DNA from: Thunnus maccoyii
Lineage: Eukaryota; Chordata; Actinopteri; Scombriformes; Scombridae
Direction of reading: 5' to 3'
Assembly: GCF_910596095.1 (NCBI RefSeq)
Contig: NC_056548.1
Location: 11,619,151-11,683,150 of the forward strand
Length of the DNA stretch: 64,000 bases
The notes beneath the pieces are model-generated. The model did no database searches. It was not told the origin of the DNA and saw nothing but the letters and a program-made list of their open reading frames with translations. Each line of letters opens with the position of its first letter. Position 1 is the stretch's first letter. The translations under genes and the position numbers were made by a program. This document shows, one piece after another, positions 1 to 14,665 of this stretch.

Positions 1-1250
1 CAGAAATCACATCATAGTGCAGAAAAGCAGAATAAAGCCCTGATTGCCTACCCAAGAGAAACAACAAGAAGGCTGAAATCACAAAGGAATAATGTTCAAA
101 AACCCACACTCCCATGACAAAAGACAAAGATCTCTGCCAGTCACCACTTTCTATACTTACCGACTGGCTCTGTGGCATATTGGAGGATTTCTGTCATGAG
201 GAATATCAGTAGTTCAGTTGAGTTATTTTCTAAGTATCATGCATCAGACTGATATGTACAACCAGTGCCGTCTGAATGAGTTACATTGTTTGAATGTGGC
301 GGAGATCATCTACTATGTGTAACGAATGCAATTAAATCAGCTACTTTGAACAAGTGACCTAGTTTGAACCTAATTTTTTAGACAGTATGGTCTGGTTGTC
401 AAGACAGGGTAGGTCATTCTTGATTATTGGCCCATTAATAATATGGCCTCCCATTGAAGCAGAAAACAGCTGCTTGCTCCTTTAATTTCGGCAGTGACAA
501 CAGCAGCCATATTCACAGACTGGGAAAAAAATGCCACAAGGGATACTCTCTCAAGACAAGTCATCAGCGTAGAAACATGTTAATATTACTTGGTTGGACA
601 GTTGTTGGGAACTGAAAGATACTGGGATTCTGAATAGGCCATTTAATTGTTTTTAAGGCTGTAAAATTGTACCATAATTACCATAAGCCCTTTTATTAGA
701 CCCGTTAAGTGTTTTTCCTATGTCGGTGAAGGTTGTAATGGCAATTACACACACAAACAAAAAAAATCCCCAAATGCAAATGGACCCCAACATGTGACAA
801 AGCGTTTAATTTCCGACGAAAACATCGACACTGCTCAAAGACAACACTTCAGGAATACGTAAACATTCAAAGACAACACTTCAGAAATAAGTACGTTGGA
901 CGTTAAAAGCTTATTTCCCTCGTATTTGTGAATAAGTACACCTTTCTGTTTCTACTGAACTCCAAGTGTGTGCGAAGAAAGTCAATTCATTAGCCGATTA
1001 ACCGAACATAACTCCATCACTGTTATTGTTGTCGTTATCTCAGCTAATAATCAACGCGCGGCTTATGCGCGGTAACGTTAAATGAGTTAAATTAGGAGTC
1101 TATAATTTGACGACAAATGGAAACTAGGCAACGACAAACAAAACGTTGAATAATATTGAGGGAGTGTAGTTCGCAGTTGACAAAGCTATGACAAGAATTA
1201 GCCAACTGCTAGCATTCAATATTAGCGTGCGTTTAATGTTAGCAACAAAC
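1..1250 (-). other. pcnt: pcnt intron 1 (partial)
   Basis: This stretch lies downstream of the pcnt exon 1 donor and shows no further exon that I can support. It is AT-rich single-copy-looking sequence. The part at about 1000-1250 has scattered CpGs, consistent with the edge of a CpG-containing promoter. Confidence 0.5.
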
Positions 1251-1298
1251 CTTCGCTCTCCCAGCCTCTAGTTTTCTCTGCCGTTCATCTTCATCCAT
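1251..1298 (-). CDS. pcnt: pericentrin, first coding exon (partial gene)
   Basis: Read on the minus strand, an ATG at 1298 opens a 16-codon exon, MDEDERQRKLEAGRAK, that ends at a splice donor (AAG then GTTTGT at 1250). From memory, the N-terminus of human pericentrin is closely similar (MEVEQEQRRRKVEAGRTK), with acidic residues, a basic run and the EAGR motif in the same order and a break after the final Lys. The head-to-head neighbour is the C21orf58 homologue, which is also the neighbour of PCNT in human; this synteny is the second line of evidence. A second ATG four bases downstream is in another frame. Pericentrin is a large coiled-coil scaffold of the centrosome and ciliary base. Its remaining exons lie left of the window. 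The call rests on 16 residues plus synteny. Confidence 0.75.
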
Positions 1299-1810
1299 CT
1301 CTCGGTTAAAATAAAACCATTAAAATTTAGGACCAACGTCCTAAATCGGTTGAAAAGCTCAACAAAACCTTCACTTTTAGCATAAGTTAGCTAAAACAAA
1401 ATCTTTGAGCTTCCTTTGGACACAACTGTCAACAGATAATATTCAATATGGCCGCCAAGTCATTTCAACTCCGCCCTTATCGAGTTTCCCTGAATGAACA
1501 GACCAATCAAATCATTGCTTTCCACAGCTTCAGCCAATGAGATTTGCGTCGATATTCCCGCATAATAATAAGCCACCTCCTAATTTGTACAACACCTAAA
1601 CTAGAATCTTGGTGACCAATAAGATGATTGTATGAAGTTGCCACATTTGGATTGACGGCTCTTGCAGCCAATCAGAGCCTGCTAATACAAAATAGATATG
1701 CGCTCACTTGTGTTTTGAAAGTGCCAGTGCGGAATCCTGCCGGGGGTTACTGGGGCAACAGAACAACCTTATGACGACTGAGGCGCGGTTACCATGGTAG
1801 TTACAGTAAA
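1299..1810. promoter_or_regulatory. divergent pcnt / c21orf58 promoter region
   Basis: The region separates the pcnt start codon (minus) from the first c21orf58 exons (plus). Four CCAAT boxes in the same orientation are visible at 1503-1507, 1534-1538, 1616-1620 and 1668-1672, which is typical of an NF-Y promoter. A YY1-like site (AATATGGCCGCC; CCATATT on the minus strand) is at 1445-1456. Two RFX X-box-like palindromes are at 1746-1759 (GTTACTGGGGCAAC) and 1788-1801 (GTTACCATGGTAGT). No TATA box is evident. The motifs are seen directly; promoter function is inferred. Confidence 0.6.
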
Positions 1811-2109
1811 ATATGTCTTTCAAAACTGGGTCAAAAGGTTAGAGTTATTTAAATCATGACAACAATAGTAATATTTTTTGTTATTTGTGGGTTATCATTA
1901 AATAAAAACACCAATTTATTTTTTCTATCTAGATTAAGTTAGACAAGAAATATATCCAAGGGGCATAGTTATTTTTATTGCATTGTGGGTGACAATTATT
2001 GACTGTCATCACCTGGTTAATCACCTAATTTGGACTAAACAGAGCCCCACAAAAGTTTAGAGCAAGATCATCTTTTAATTTTGATAAGTGAATTGTAGTT
2101 TGGGCCTTG

Positions 2110-2400
2110 AAGGACAGGTTCACAATTTTTCAAGTGTGTCTTAAAACAACAGTCAGGTGCCCATATGAACACTTAAAGAGGTTTTCCTCACTGTAATCAT
2201 TCCTCCTGTTCATACTGGCTATTAAAAGATTCCCTTCAAGTGCTCTTTCATCGTAAGTGATTGGGGCCAAAATCCACAGGGTGTCCACACAGTCATTTTT
2301 ATGCAAAAATTTTTATGCATTAGTCATATCAAGAGGATATCTGCCACATTTACAGTATTTATAGCATCAAATTCCCTCTCTATAGAAACCAAGTAGGAAG
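2110..2400. repeat. dispersed fish repeat copy
   Basis: The block starting near 'aaggacaggttcacaatttt' and containing 'ctgtaatcattcctcctgtt' is repeated in diverged form at about 45360-45760. It resembles a non-autonomous repeat widely seen in teleosts. The shared 20-base core occurs in both copies. Its superfamily is not determined here. Confidence 0.55.
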
Positions 2401-2615
2401 GTCATGGTGACGCACCAGTGGTAAACAGGTGCGTCCCATGACAACCAATGTGTGGCTTAGTTTGACTCAAACACAAAGGTGGACATCAAATCTGTGTGAC
2501 TCCAAATGCCACAATTTCAGGTAAATTAAATAATCTGTTTGTGTGTTTGCGTGAAACCTGTTCACTCCAGAGAATGCCACAATTAAACTGTTTCTTCATT
2601 CTGCTCACCTTGTAG

Positions 2616-5162
<2,547 letters not shown>

Positions 5163-5364
5163 GAGCCCCCTGCTGTCTCTGAATTGAAACTGCATGCGAG
5201 ACATTGAGATAGATGTAATTCCCCGGTTGTACAACTGGTCAAGAATAACTCAAACTAAAAAGAAACAAAAACTCGCAGGAGAACAAAACGCACATGCATT
5301 CAATGGAAACGTTGTTGTTTTCCCTTATTTATTTCCAAAATATGTCATGTATGAATGGGAGACA

Positions 5365-5370
5365 AATAAA
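5365..5370 (+). terminator. polyadenylation signal of c21orf58
   Basis: AATAAA lies about 200 bases after the stop codon of the C21orf58 homologue and well before the tRNA gene. It is the first canonical hexamer in the 3' UTR on this strand. Confidence 0.6.
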
Positions 5371-5777
5371 AACAGGTCAACTTCGAAGTCCTAGAAAACA
5401 AAACTTCATTTGAGGGAATCATAGCTGTTACGAGCCATCCCACAGTTTCTTTTGCAATATCTGGAAGATAGACATTTACTCGCAAATTAAATTATATTTT
5501 GGGGGCTTTTATGATTTATTTTCCATGACAGGATGATCTCCATCCATTACAAACACATTAAAATGTGTCGCAATTTAGTTAATGAACATTAGATTAACGT
5601 TTACACTCGTCTGATTAGGTTAACGATTAAATATACAAAGTGACGAAAACGTGACGTTAGTTGGGCACATAGCTACGACTTTTCGTTTTAGCGTAATTTT
5701 TGTCGGTAAAAACACCATATTTCTCCAGTAATGACGTTTAAATGAACGACGATCGTTCCCAAAGAGCGAATATAAAC

Positions 5778-5782
5778 AAAAA
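5778..5782 (-). terminator. Pol III terminator of tRNA-Lys
   Basis: Five consecutive T residues on the minus strand start seven bases after the tRNA 3' end, which fits a normal RNA polymerase III stop signal. Confidence 0.8.
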
Positions 5783-5788
5783 GACTAC

Positions 5789-5861
5789 CGCCCGAACAGG
5801 GACTTGAACCCTGGACCCTCAGATTAAAAGTCTGATGCTCTACCGACTGAGCTATCCGGGC
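5789..5861 (-). tRNA. tRNA-Lys (anticodon UUU)
   Basis: On the minus strand, 73 bases form a full cloverleaf. The acceptor stem is GCCCGGA paired with TTCGGGC (one G-T pair), with discriminator G. The D arm contains the A box TAGCTCAGTCGG, the anticodon loop CTTTTAA has anticodon TTT at 5826-5828, and the T arm contains the B box GGTTCAAGTCC. There is no intron and CCA is not encoded, as expected in eukaryotes. Downstream on its strand is a T5 run (5778-5782) suitable for Pol III termination. The gene looks intact and sits alone between the 3' ends of two convergent Pol II genes. Confidence 0.97.
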
Positions 5862-5862
5862 T

Positions 5863-6886
5863 CTGACAAATACTTTTATTTGAGTATATAAGAATAGTCC
5901 AACGTTACCAAGGAAGCCATAATCTTAACATTTATTGTCCATGTTACCTTGATGTTAACGTTAGTTAACGTGTTATGTATTTAGCGAACTAGCTAAGCTA
6001 AGCTAGCCGCATAGCTATCAGGCTAACGCTAACGACAGGCTGATCACAAATGTGAAATATAACATTAGCAGTTAGTTGGGAGTTCAGGCCAAAGCAACTG
6101 TAAGATGTAATAAGCACATTAATGTATTCACTACTCGTATCATTGCCCAGAGTTTAATGAATGCATTTAAATCTGTACAAAATGGTACTTTACAGGATCT
6201 ATAAAACAGAAATAACAGGAATCACTTCTACGTTAACGTTACCGCACTGAATCACTGCGTCCTCGATATCAGTCCAGCATTGTGACACAAAGTGCTCCGT
6301 TTATCCCCCATCAAAAAGCACAACAGGAAACACAGCATTGACTCACAATGTCAACAAGTGTCAATAATCTTGGCACATCCCTTTGATAAATAAAATATAT
6401 ATATATATATATATATGAGAACATACACATATAAACAATCCCAGTTAGGTGACACCTTCTGCATTAACATGTTATTAAAGTGCATATTTGCTCTTTTAAA
6501 GAATTGTGGATTAATTACAGGAGAACAAAAGGCGGTCATGCTGTGATTAAACAAGACGTAGAGGAGGATGGTTCATGGTGCAGCTTTCTTGCTGTGGGAA
6601 CTCTTCAGAAGAATGAGTGGATGATGATCATGCACTTTGTGCTGGAGGGGGGGCTTTTTGTATGGCACAAAAGTCAAGATTACATGCTGAAAACAGTCTT
6701 GTTTTACCCTTTACCAAGTCTGTAGAAGAATAATGAATGGTAAACAATAAAAACCTGGGTTAAATCGGATTACAATGTGCTTGCATTCCTCATCTCTGGT
6801 TACACATCCGAAAATGCTGGCCTTACAACTTTGCACACTTGATAATTGAGTCATGTTTACGGATGCTGAGAAATAACCTGATATTG
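5863..6886. other. spacer between tRNA-Lys and atg9a 3' end
   Basis: No coding exon is supported here. The stretch includes an (AT)n run at about 6388-6416 and some repeated GCTAAC-like motifs near 5940-6040. It may hold the distal part of a long atg9a 3' UTR if the hexamer at 6887 is not the one used. Confidence 0.4.
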
Positions 6887-6892
6887 TTTATT
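6887..6892 (-). terminator. candidate polyadenylation signal of atg9a
   Basis: TTTATT on the plus strand (AATAAA on the minus) lies about 860 bases after the atg9a stop codon. It is a plausible 3' UTR end, but other hexamers further down cannot be excluded. Confidence 0.4.
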
Positions 6893-7755
6893 TACACAGT
6901 GCATGTGTGCAGAATACCTGGCTGCTCTACAGCAAACAGAGCCAGAACTGAACTTTGAAATGCAAAAGAAATCCAAACAGAGTAAAATAATTAATAAGAA
7001 CGTTTCAAATGAATTTTACACTATTTGAGGCTTTTGTGTGTTTTGCGACGAGGCAATCTGCAAGCTGAAAGACAGAGCACAAGGTAGGATACACAGTGTC
7101 CTACTATTGATATGAGAACTTACAGTATACACACAATGACAGTCAGTGTGCTACCAGCATCTTTCTAAACACATCTCGGTGAATGCTGTTATTATTAAAG
7201 AGGTACCATACATTCTTCAAATTTCACGCCACTTGGTCTATAAAAAAGGGAAACAATAGAGACAGCACAATTCATATTATTGTGATCACAGTTGGGGCAA
7301 ACTGATTTGTCTTTTTTAACAAGTGACACCTCAGTTAAGTGCCATCAATGCCTCCAATAGTGATCACAATTTCTTTTCTGTGTAGCATCACATGCACGTT
7401 CATTATGTTATCCTTTTGACATTATAAAAGAGTAGTGTAATCTGATGTTATCAATGGCTATTAGAAATAACTTGACCTTGCAGGTCCTCTTCAGAAATTT
7501 ACCCTGTCTGCCTGTTAAGGCATATAGTAAGTCATACAGTCTCCCACTGTATCTTTAAATGGACAATCTAAACTTCCAGATGATTTCAGTAGTTGAGTGT
7601 TTTGAGGGGATGATGGTACACCGCTCTCACACGTGCCAATCTTCATCTGTGACAGATCAGACGGTCGATCCTGGAGGAAGGTTTGGTAAAGGATGATCAT
7701 GGGTGTTTGGTTAGCTAAGGAGGGAGAGATGCTGATACTTCTCCACATGGCTTAG

Positions 7756-10700
7756 TTATGTAACCTAAAAAGGGAGAAAGATAACAAAAATATCACTTAT
7801 AATGCACACAGGCCAAATAAAAAAACCACTCCACTCTTAAACAGCATTTACCTTGTGTATATGAGGAGGCATCTCATCCTCTGAGCTCTCTTCTGGTAGT
7901 GGCTCATGGTGTCGTGGTGCTGCTTGACCCTCTTCTGCCCACCCTCCCATTGGCACACGAGCCGACCTCACCGCCTTTCCCCCAGCACCTAAAGAGTCTG
8001 GGGAGGCAGAGTCAAGGCAGAGGGCATTATTAGGAAAAATCAACAGTTAATATGACTTGTAGAGTTCAAGAAATCCGGACATTGTCCTCAATTGATTCAG
8101 ACAATTTAAAATGCTGAAACTGCAGGAGTGGAAGCACCCATGTGACAATAACAAAAAGTAAAGATTAAGTGATAATACTATCAAAAAGAACAGTAGGTGA
8201 AAATCAATCCATGTTGTTTAAAGCCTGAACTGCCAATCAAATATTGTTCAATTCAAAACATGCCAGTGGTGTGAAACATGGAGAGTAAATCAAAAAGATA
8301 GATACCTGTGATAGTTCCACTATGGCGGCGCTGGCTGCCGCTCTGTAATGGAGCCCCCTCCTGGCGCAGGGCAGAACCGTTGTTGGCTGAAGCTGAAGTG
8401 GGAATGGCACTGGGACTGGGTACTGCTGTGGGGAAGGTGTGTGAGCGAGGGAAGTGTCTGGAGTGAGCGCTGGGTTCGCTCCTCACCTCATCCGGGACAC
8501 TGTCGCTGCTTTCGTCACTCTCCTGCCTGTGCCACGTGTGACGAGAGACCTCGCTACGTGACTGCTGTTTATGGAGCTAAAAGGGAAAAAAAAAGAGATA
8601 GGAGGAGGAGCCGTAAATGATGTCGTGTGCCTCAGATGTGAGAACACGCTGAACTTCAGTCAGTTTATGACTCCAACAGATCCTCTCTATTCTCCTCCTC
8701 TAATGTGTGCATATGTACACTTACCTCATGCATGTAAAGTGCATGGATGCTCATCTCAGTGGAGGCATACTCTGATAGGATCAAACTGGAAAGTTGTCCC
8801 TCCCATGCACTGCTTCCTGAACTGACAGTTCGAGCATCAGTCCTATCAGAGGAGAGCAAAAATGTGGAAAAAATGAGGACATGAAGATGAGGATGATAGA
8901 GGAAAACAGAATATTGCATTTAGATAAGAAATTAAGATGGGTAATGATTGACAAAGCTCTTGTGAGTGTGGTAGATTTGTACTTTGAGCTGTGAGTTATA
9001 ATCTATTTTTAGTTTCAATCCAGCGGCAAGGTAAATATTACAAGTTGGACAGAAAGATCCAGCCTAAAAGGCATAATTATGAAGGAGCATTTTCCTACCC
9101 AGAGCCTGCCATGGCCTTGCTCATGGTTGAAGTGTGGCCAGCAGCCCTGTGAGCTCCACTCAAGCTGCCTCTCAGGTGAAGACTGCTGCTGATTGGAGAA
9201 AGGGAGCGCAAGGCAGATGCCCCATCGCTTATGCCAGCTGCTGCATGATTGGTCAAAGAACTGTCCCGACCAAAATGAACAGAGCCCAGGGTAGATGGAC
9301 CTGCCAAGAGGTTTGCAACGAGACTCCTTGGCTATAAGAGAGAGAGAAAGGGTAAGAGACAAGGAAGTAGATCCACTTCTGAAGATGTTAGGAATTTTAA
9401 CTCAAACATGAATGTTTATTTATCGCCGTACTTCAGACTCTGACAGTGAGAGTGGATGCGTGTCTGAAGGGGCTCCGGTGGCCTCTCTGTGAACTCTTTC
9501 TTTCAGCTGGCTGATGAAGTGCGTGGTCTCTTGAGGAGGCTGCCACTGAGGGTTGGTGATAGCAAAATGCATCAGAGACAACTCCGTCTTCCCGTCCTCT
9601 GCTTGTTGGTAGATAGATGCCTCTGTCTTCCCTTCTGACATCCACTGTAGTGGGAGGAGAGAGAGGCAACTTACAGATACACTCTCTCATTCACTCATAT
9701 TGCACTTTTGAATGACTTAATCTGATACATGTAGACATGGATACAGCGCACAGTCTATAGACACTTCAAACAGGTGTCTACAGGTGTTTATGTCTATGTG
9801 GCAGTTTCTCACCGCAGGGTGTCCATGCTGCCTGATGTCCATTTGGGCAAAGGAGCAAGTGTCTCCCACCCCGACGACCTCTACAGTGAAGTTCCTGAAG
9901 AAATCAATGATCTCCAGAGACTTCCTCCTCAGGCAGAAGATGAGGATGATGGGAGTCACCACTGGACTCAGCAGCTCCTCTAGAATAAAGACCTGGAAGC
10001 AAACAGATACGAAAGTTTAACCCTGTATACTCGTATAACAAATGGTTTAGAAAGTACACCTAATTAATTTTGAACTCCTGCTTAAAAAGATGTGTTATTT
10101 AAAACTACAAACTCATATAATTGAGATGTTGAGTTGCCATTGGCTGGGAAAATCTAGAACCAAGGAGTGAATCTCTTCCCTTATATAGTGCAACAAGGTG
10201 CAGCTCAGTGTGGCGCTGAAACCCCTATTGGTTCAAGTGGATCTGCTTAATATTGAATCGCAGAAGTCTGCAGTTTCACTAGTCTGCTAGGAGTTATGAA
10301 TGCAAATAACGGTGTGACTGTAAAGCTTGGCATTTCTCTAAAAAAAACAGATGTTCAGAGAGTATTTGGCAGTATAACTGTAGGCCCCTTTTCACAGCAG
10401 ACATTTTGACTTGTCATAGCAAGAACAGCACAGGTGCAAGTAATAATATTAATGATGGCTTGATTGCATTTAAGGACCGTTTCATGATCCTGAAGGTTCA
10501 GCTGTAATACAACCATCAATAATTATATTAATCATACTTATGGTTTTCCTACTGTGACATGTCAGAATGAACTTTTAACAGGTTAATTCCAATGTTATCA
10601 TCTTGACATTTATTCCCAGTACAGAATTTGTACGCACTGCTTTGTACTGGAAGAGCTGGGAGAACTGGTCACGGGTCTCATATCTATGTGCATTGCCCTG

Positions 10701-12216
10701 CCAGTGGTCAGGCATGTAGTGGATATGAGCCAGGATAACTCGCAACAGCTGCTCAGGACAAAACACCATGTGCTTATCAGGAATAAATGACCTGCAGAGA
10801 GAGAAAAATAAGTGATTGAAACATAACGTAGTCTTACAACTTCAGAGCTTTAGTGACAGGATATCGGATAATAACAGACTCTAACTTTGATTTGATTTTT
10901 GATAACCATAAATACAGAGTTTGACACTGAAAACATTTTTAGTAGGTAACATTTTTTTTTAATTCTTTGCAAAGATCTCACAAAACAATTTAAATTCAGT
11001 CCAGAATCTACCTATGAAATTTCTTATGGATTCTTAATTGCCTTTGATCTTTATAGGTACAAGATAGACTTACACAGATAGAAGATTTTTCTATCGTAAA
11101 AATTCATGAGAATGTTCAGTGTTAATATTTAACATTTTTGATTTAAACTCATTATAGACTTCAAGGAGTGAGAAGCTACTTATGGAAGGAAACCCTCTTA
11201 TAATCATCAGTTATACAGCAGAATAAGCTGCCGAAGAGCATTAAAGGGATTACAACTCTGGGTAGATTTAAAAAGGGCAATAAAAAAAAATGGCTTGTGG
11301 GTAACGGGACCCTTATATTCTAGGTTAATATTTCTGTCTTGTATTAATGTTGTATATTTTTATCTGATGTTTGTGATTTAATATCTGTTCAATAATGATG
11401 AAGGTGATAAATTTTAAGAGATGAATGAGAAATTAGTGATGTATTTTATCCATCTTCATTGTTCATACAGTTGCAACTACTGCCTTTTCCTCCCTCCCCT
11501 GCATTCCCAGCATGCTGGACCATCATTGAAATAAGCCTCCGGGCTTTGCTGTGTTACCCTGACTAATCATTAAATGATTTGTCTATATGTTTATAAAATG
11601 CTTTTGTTAAATACAATCATTAAATCAATCACGCAGATGTGTATTCAGAGAGATGAGAATAGCAGATAGATTATCTGTGTGACACTGATCCCTACCTGCA
11701 TACTGTGATACACACTCCGAGCAGTGTGATTGACGAGAGAACATGTTCAACTGCGAGCACGTCCTCATCATAGATGGTCAGGGCGATGAGGACTGCCAGA
11801 AGAGACCCAGCAAAAAACGCTACATTTTTGGCCACCACAGTCAGCAGTGGTGAAAGGAAACAGTTCATATACTTGGATGCAGCCTGAAGGAAACAGGAAC
11901 AAATGAGGAGGAAGAGGGAGAGAAAAATGAGGAAATAGATTAATGATTAACTCCGCAGGCAACTGAAGGGAGGCACGAGTATAAGCTTAAAGAGCATAAT
12001 ATAATGATATTCTGCATGTTCTTTCTATTTAATTAAAGAAAAACACTGGGTTCAAAGAGAGAAGAAAGCAAAATAAGCTAATACACTGACCTTGTAGCCT
12101 TTGCTAAGGCGTGACATGAGTTCATGGTCCAACTCATTAAAGTGACGCAGGTAACATCGACCATACAGAGACCAGCATCTCGCTCCCAGAGAACCAGGCT
12201 CTCGCTTAATCACCTA

Positions 12217-12252
<36 letters not shown>

Positions 12253-14665
12253 AAACTACTGTCTTGGCCACTGAATGAAAAATGAAACTATTTAGAGTCT
12301 GTTGGTGCATGTGAACCACTTACCTCAGTATAACTGAAGAAGGCGTAGAGAATCTGCCACACCAGAATGACCGGACACAGCAGCAGATTGGCAATGCCAA
12401 TCCACAGTATACGTGATGCTAGCCTGTCTGCCAGCTCAAGCCTGTTGCCTCCTCTTTTATACTCTTGTTTCAGGCTCCACTCATTCTCAAACAGAGAGCC
12501 TACAGATGCACAAGGAAGAAACAAGAGGGGGAAGCATACAGACAGATGAGTTCACCGGCACACCAAACGAATGCAAAACATACAAAAGGTATAAATGGAT
12601 TACAGCGAACACACAAACACACACCTGGCCCCCAGAAGAAGATGAGTTCAAAGTTGTACTTGAGACCCCGGGTGTAAAACACAGAGTCCCCAAGTAAAGG
12701 AAGTCGAAATCGCACAGGAAGGAGAGATTTATTCACCATGGCAACCTACAGAAGAACAGGATGGAAGCTTTTGTTTGAGGTCACACTGTTTCCTTATGTT
12801 CACAGGTAACTATGTCAGACATGAATAGTGCCGCACCAAACAGTGTTATTAAAATTTCATCATAAATACACATACCATGTAGTTTTTAAAGCGGAGGATG
12901 CGGTGGTAGATGTCAAGCTCTGTCAGTTCTTTTTTATGGATACAGATCTGATGCTCCTTCTGGATCTCCACTATCCTAGCCTGAACCTCCTGCCATGTTG
13001 CATAGGGGAGCTCTGACTGAAAAAGAAAAGCACAGTAAAGGTTAGAGGGTTAAATTAGATTATACTATGTGATTATAATACATCTTACTAGGTATTTTTA
13101 AAGCCAACAAAGTAAATCTTCATGTGGCCAACACCCTACTACAAAATAACATCCTGACATTACTTTGCCTGGCTCACCATGGTCATCTTGAGGGCGTTAA
13201 TATAGAAGGATCGGATCTCCCAGTAGCAGCAGACATTATAGATGAATTTGATCAGGCGATGTAGCCAAAATACGCCAGAGATTATCAGCACAAAGATCAC
13301 AAATGAATTGCCTTGGATACTGTGGAAAAAAGATATTTACTTTTATAATTAAAAGATTTATGCACAAGACAGCTTTAAAAGTCTTCAGACATAAGTCATT
13401 GCTTTGACAAATTTAATATTTCTTTATAGCACAATAAAACACATGGTAGCTAACATGGGTAAATAAGTTAACACACCTTTTCTATTAAGAATGTGTAAAA
13501 TGTGCCAATGCACTGTAACCCACAAGGATTTCTCAAAAATGATTTCACTGTTATTGCTAAGAAAGCACAAACATGCTTGATATTTGGGGTAAAACTTTCA
13601 TCTTTTTCTCATACACATACTTCAAACATTACACTTCTGAATCATGTGCTTTCATAAAAAACAGGTATGACTCAGAGATTAACAAGTAAAAAACAAATTG
13701 GGATTTAGAATAATTTCCCACTGTGCAACTTGAAATAACGATTTACATCCCACACTTATTTAGTTTGGATGTGTTAGTGTTTCTTTACAGATGTGTCATT
13801 TGGATGATGGTATCCCACAACCCCTGTAACTTTCTAATAATCATCAGATCTATACTCAGCTACACCTCACTTAGAAAGCAAATACCACTTGTAGATTCTC
13901 TGCAGAAAGGTATCACAAAGTACATTTGCTAAATACAGTGTCATACTCACCGTGCACTGCAGACATTCACTGGGAGGATGGCATCAGGCAAGGTGACTTT
14001 AGACGAATCAGTGTGATTTACAAACTTGTTTGCAAAGAGGATGTCATAATCCACACAGTTGGCAAGGAACACTGTGAAGCCAACCACAAACAGCAATTGA
14101 CTGCAAAGAGAGAAGAAGAAGGTGGCAGGGGAGAAAGGAAAAGACAGTAAGAAACCATACTTATAGGGCACATCACATACCAAATTCCCTGAAAAACATT
14201 TTTACAGTTTATGATGAACAGGATACATACACCAGCTCAAAGATCTCTCCCAGCAGCATACAGGTGAATCCATTCTTCTGATGCAGATTATAGACGTAAG
14301 AGATGTTAAGGAATATTGTAAATCCATCTGAAGTGAGAAATCTTATTTGTGCAAAGATAGAGACAATTCAGAACATGTGAAAGGATATTCTTTGGAAAAA
14401 CAGGTCCAGGTTTTCTATGTGGTGCCACTGAGCTGCAAAAGATTCATTGCAAATTAGTAGTGCTGATGTTGTTAAGCATTATTGTCAGTGTAAAAGAGAA
14501 GGAAGTGTTTCTGTGTGTGAGAAGGCCATGATTTGCTTGCGATTTGTGTGTGCGTGTCATACATTTGACTCCTTCTGGCACATGCATCAGCAGGTTCTCC
14601 TCTCCAGGGGGAGAGTCGCTGTAGGACGCCTCCAGGCGCTGGTACTCTGTGTCAAAGTGCGCCAT
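7756..14665 (-). CDS. atg9a: autophagy-related protein 9A (lipid scramblase)
   Basis: Eighteen coding exons (high to low): 14665-14563, 14432-14389, 14295-14231, 14100-13951, 13319-13178, 13016-12876, 12745-12625, 12499-12324, 12213-12091, 11883-11696, 10791-10638, 9992-9813, 9644-9432, 9331-9099, 8842-8725, 8576-8306, 7997-7852, 7764-7756. They sum to 2577 bases (858 codons plus stop) with every junction in phase; human ATG9A is 839 residues. The N-terminus MAHFDTEYQRLEASYSDSPP keeps the YQRL adaptor-sorting motif. Hydrophobic segments include FVVGFTVFLANCVDYD, FVIFVLIISGVFWLHRLI, ILWIGIANLLLCPVILVWQI and AFFAGSLLAVLIALTIYDED; highly conserved blocks include HIHYMPDHWQGNAHR and NFTVEVVGVGDTCSFAQMD. 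The C-terminal third is Ser/Pro/Gly-rich and probably disordered, ending EDEMPPHIHKVT. In the family, ATG9A forms trimers on Golgi/endosome vesicles and scrambles lipids during phagophore growth. All introns look GT-AG except the second, which is U12 AT-AC. Confidence 0.97.
11200..11330 (+). mobile_element. LINE-type reverse transcriptase tail remnant
   Basis: In the intron between atg9a exons 10 and 11, one plus-strand frame reads NKLPKSIKGITTLGRFKK followed shortly by a stop. This resembles the 'W-N-x-LP … FKxxLK' C-terminal tail common in non-LTR retrotransposon proteins. Only this short piece is legible; the family is not identified. Confidence 0.4.
12217..12250. repeat. (CA)n microsatellite
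   Basis: About 34 bases of CA repeat in the short atg9a intron next to exon 9; it starts right behind the acceptor of that exon. Confidence 0.9.
14296..14388 (-). other. atg9a: U12-type AT-AC intron of atg9a
   Basis: This 93-base intron starts ATATCCTTT (exact U12 donor) after the codons for FFQR and ends …CTTAC before GTC TAT AAT CTG (VYNL). The branch element TTCCTTAAC is at 14305-14313, about ten bases from the 3' end, exactly as in minor-spliceosome introns. No GT-AG alternative restores the conserved …FFQRVYNLHQKNG reading. Confidence 0.93.
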
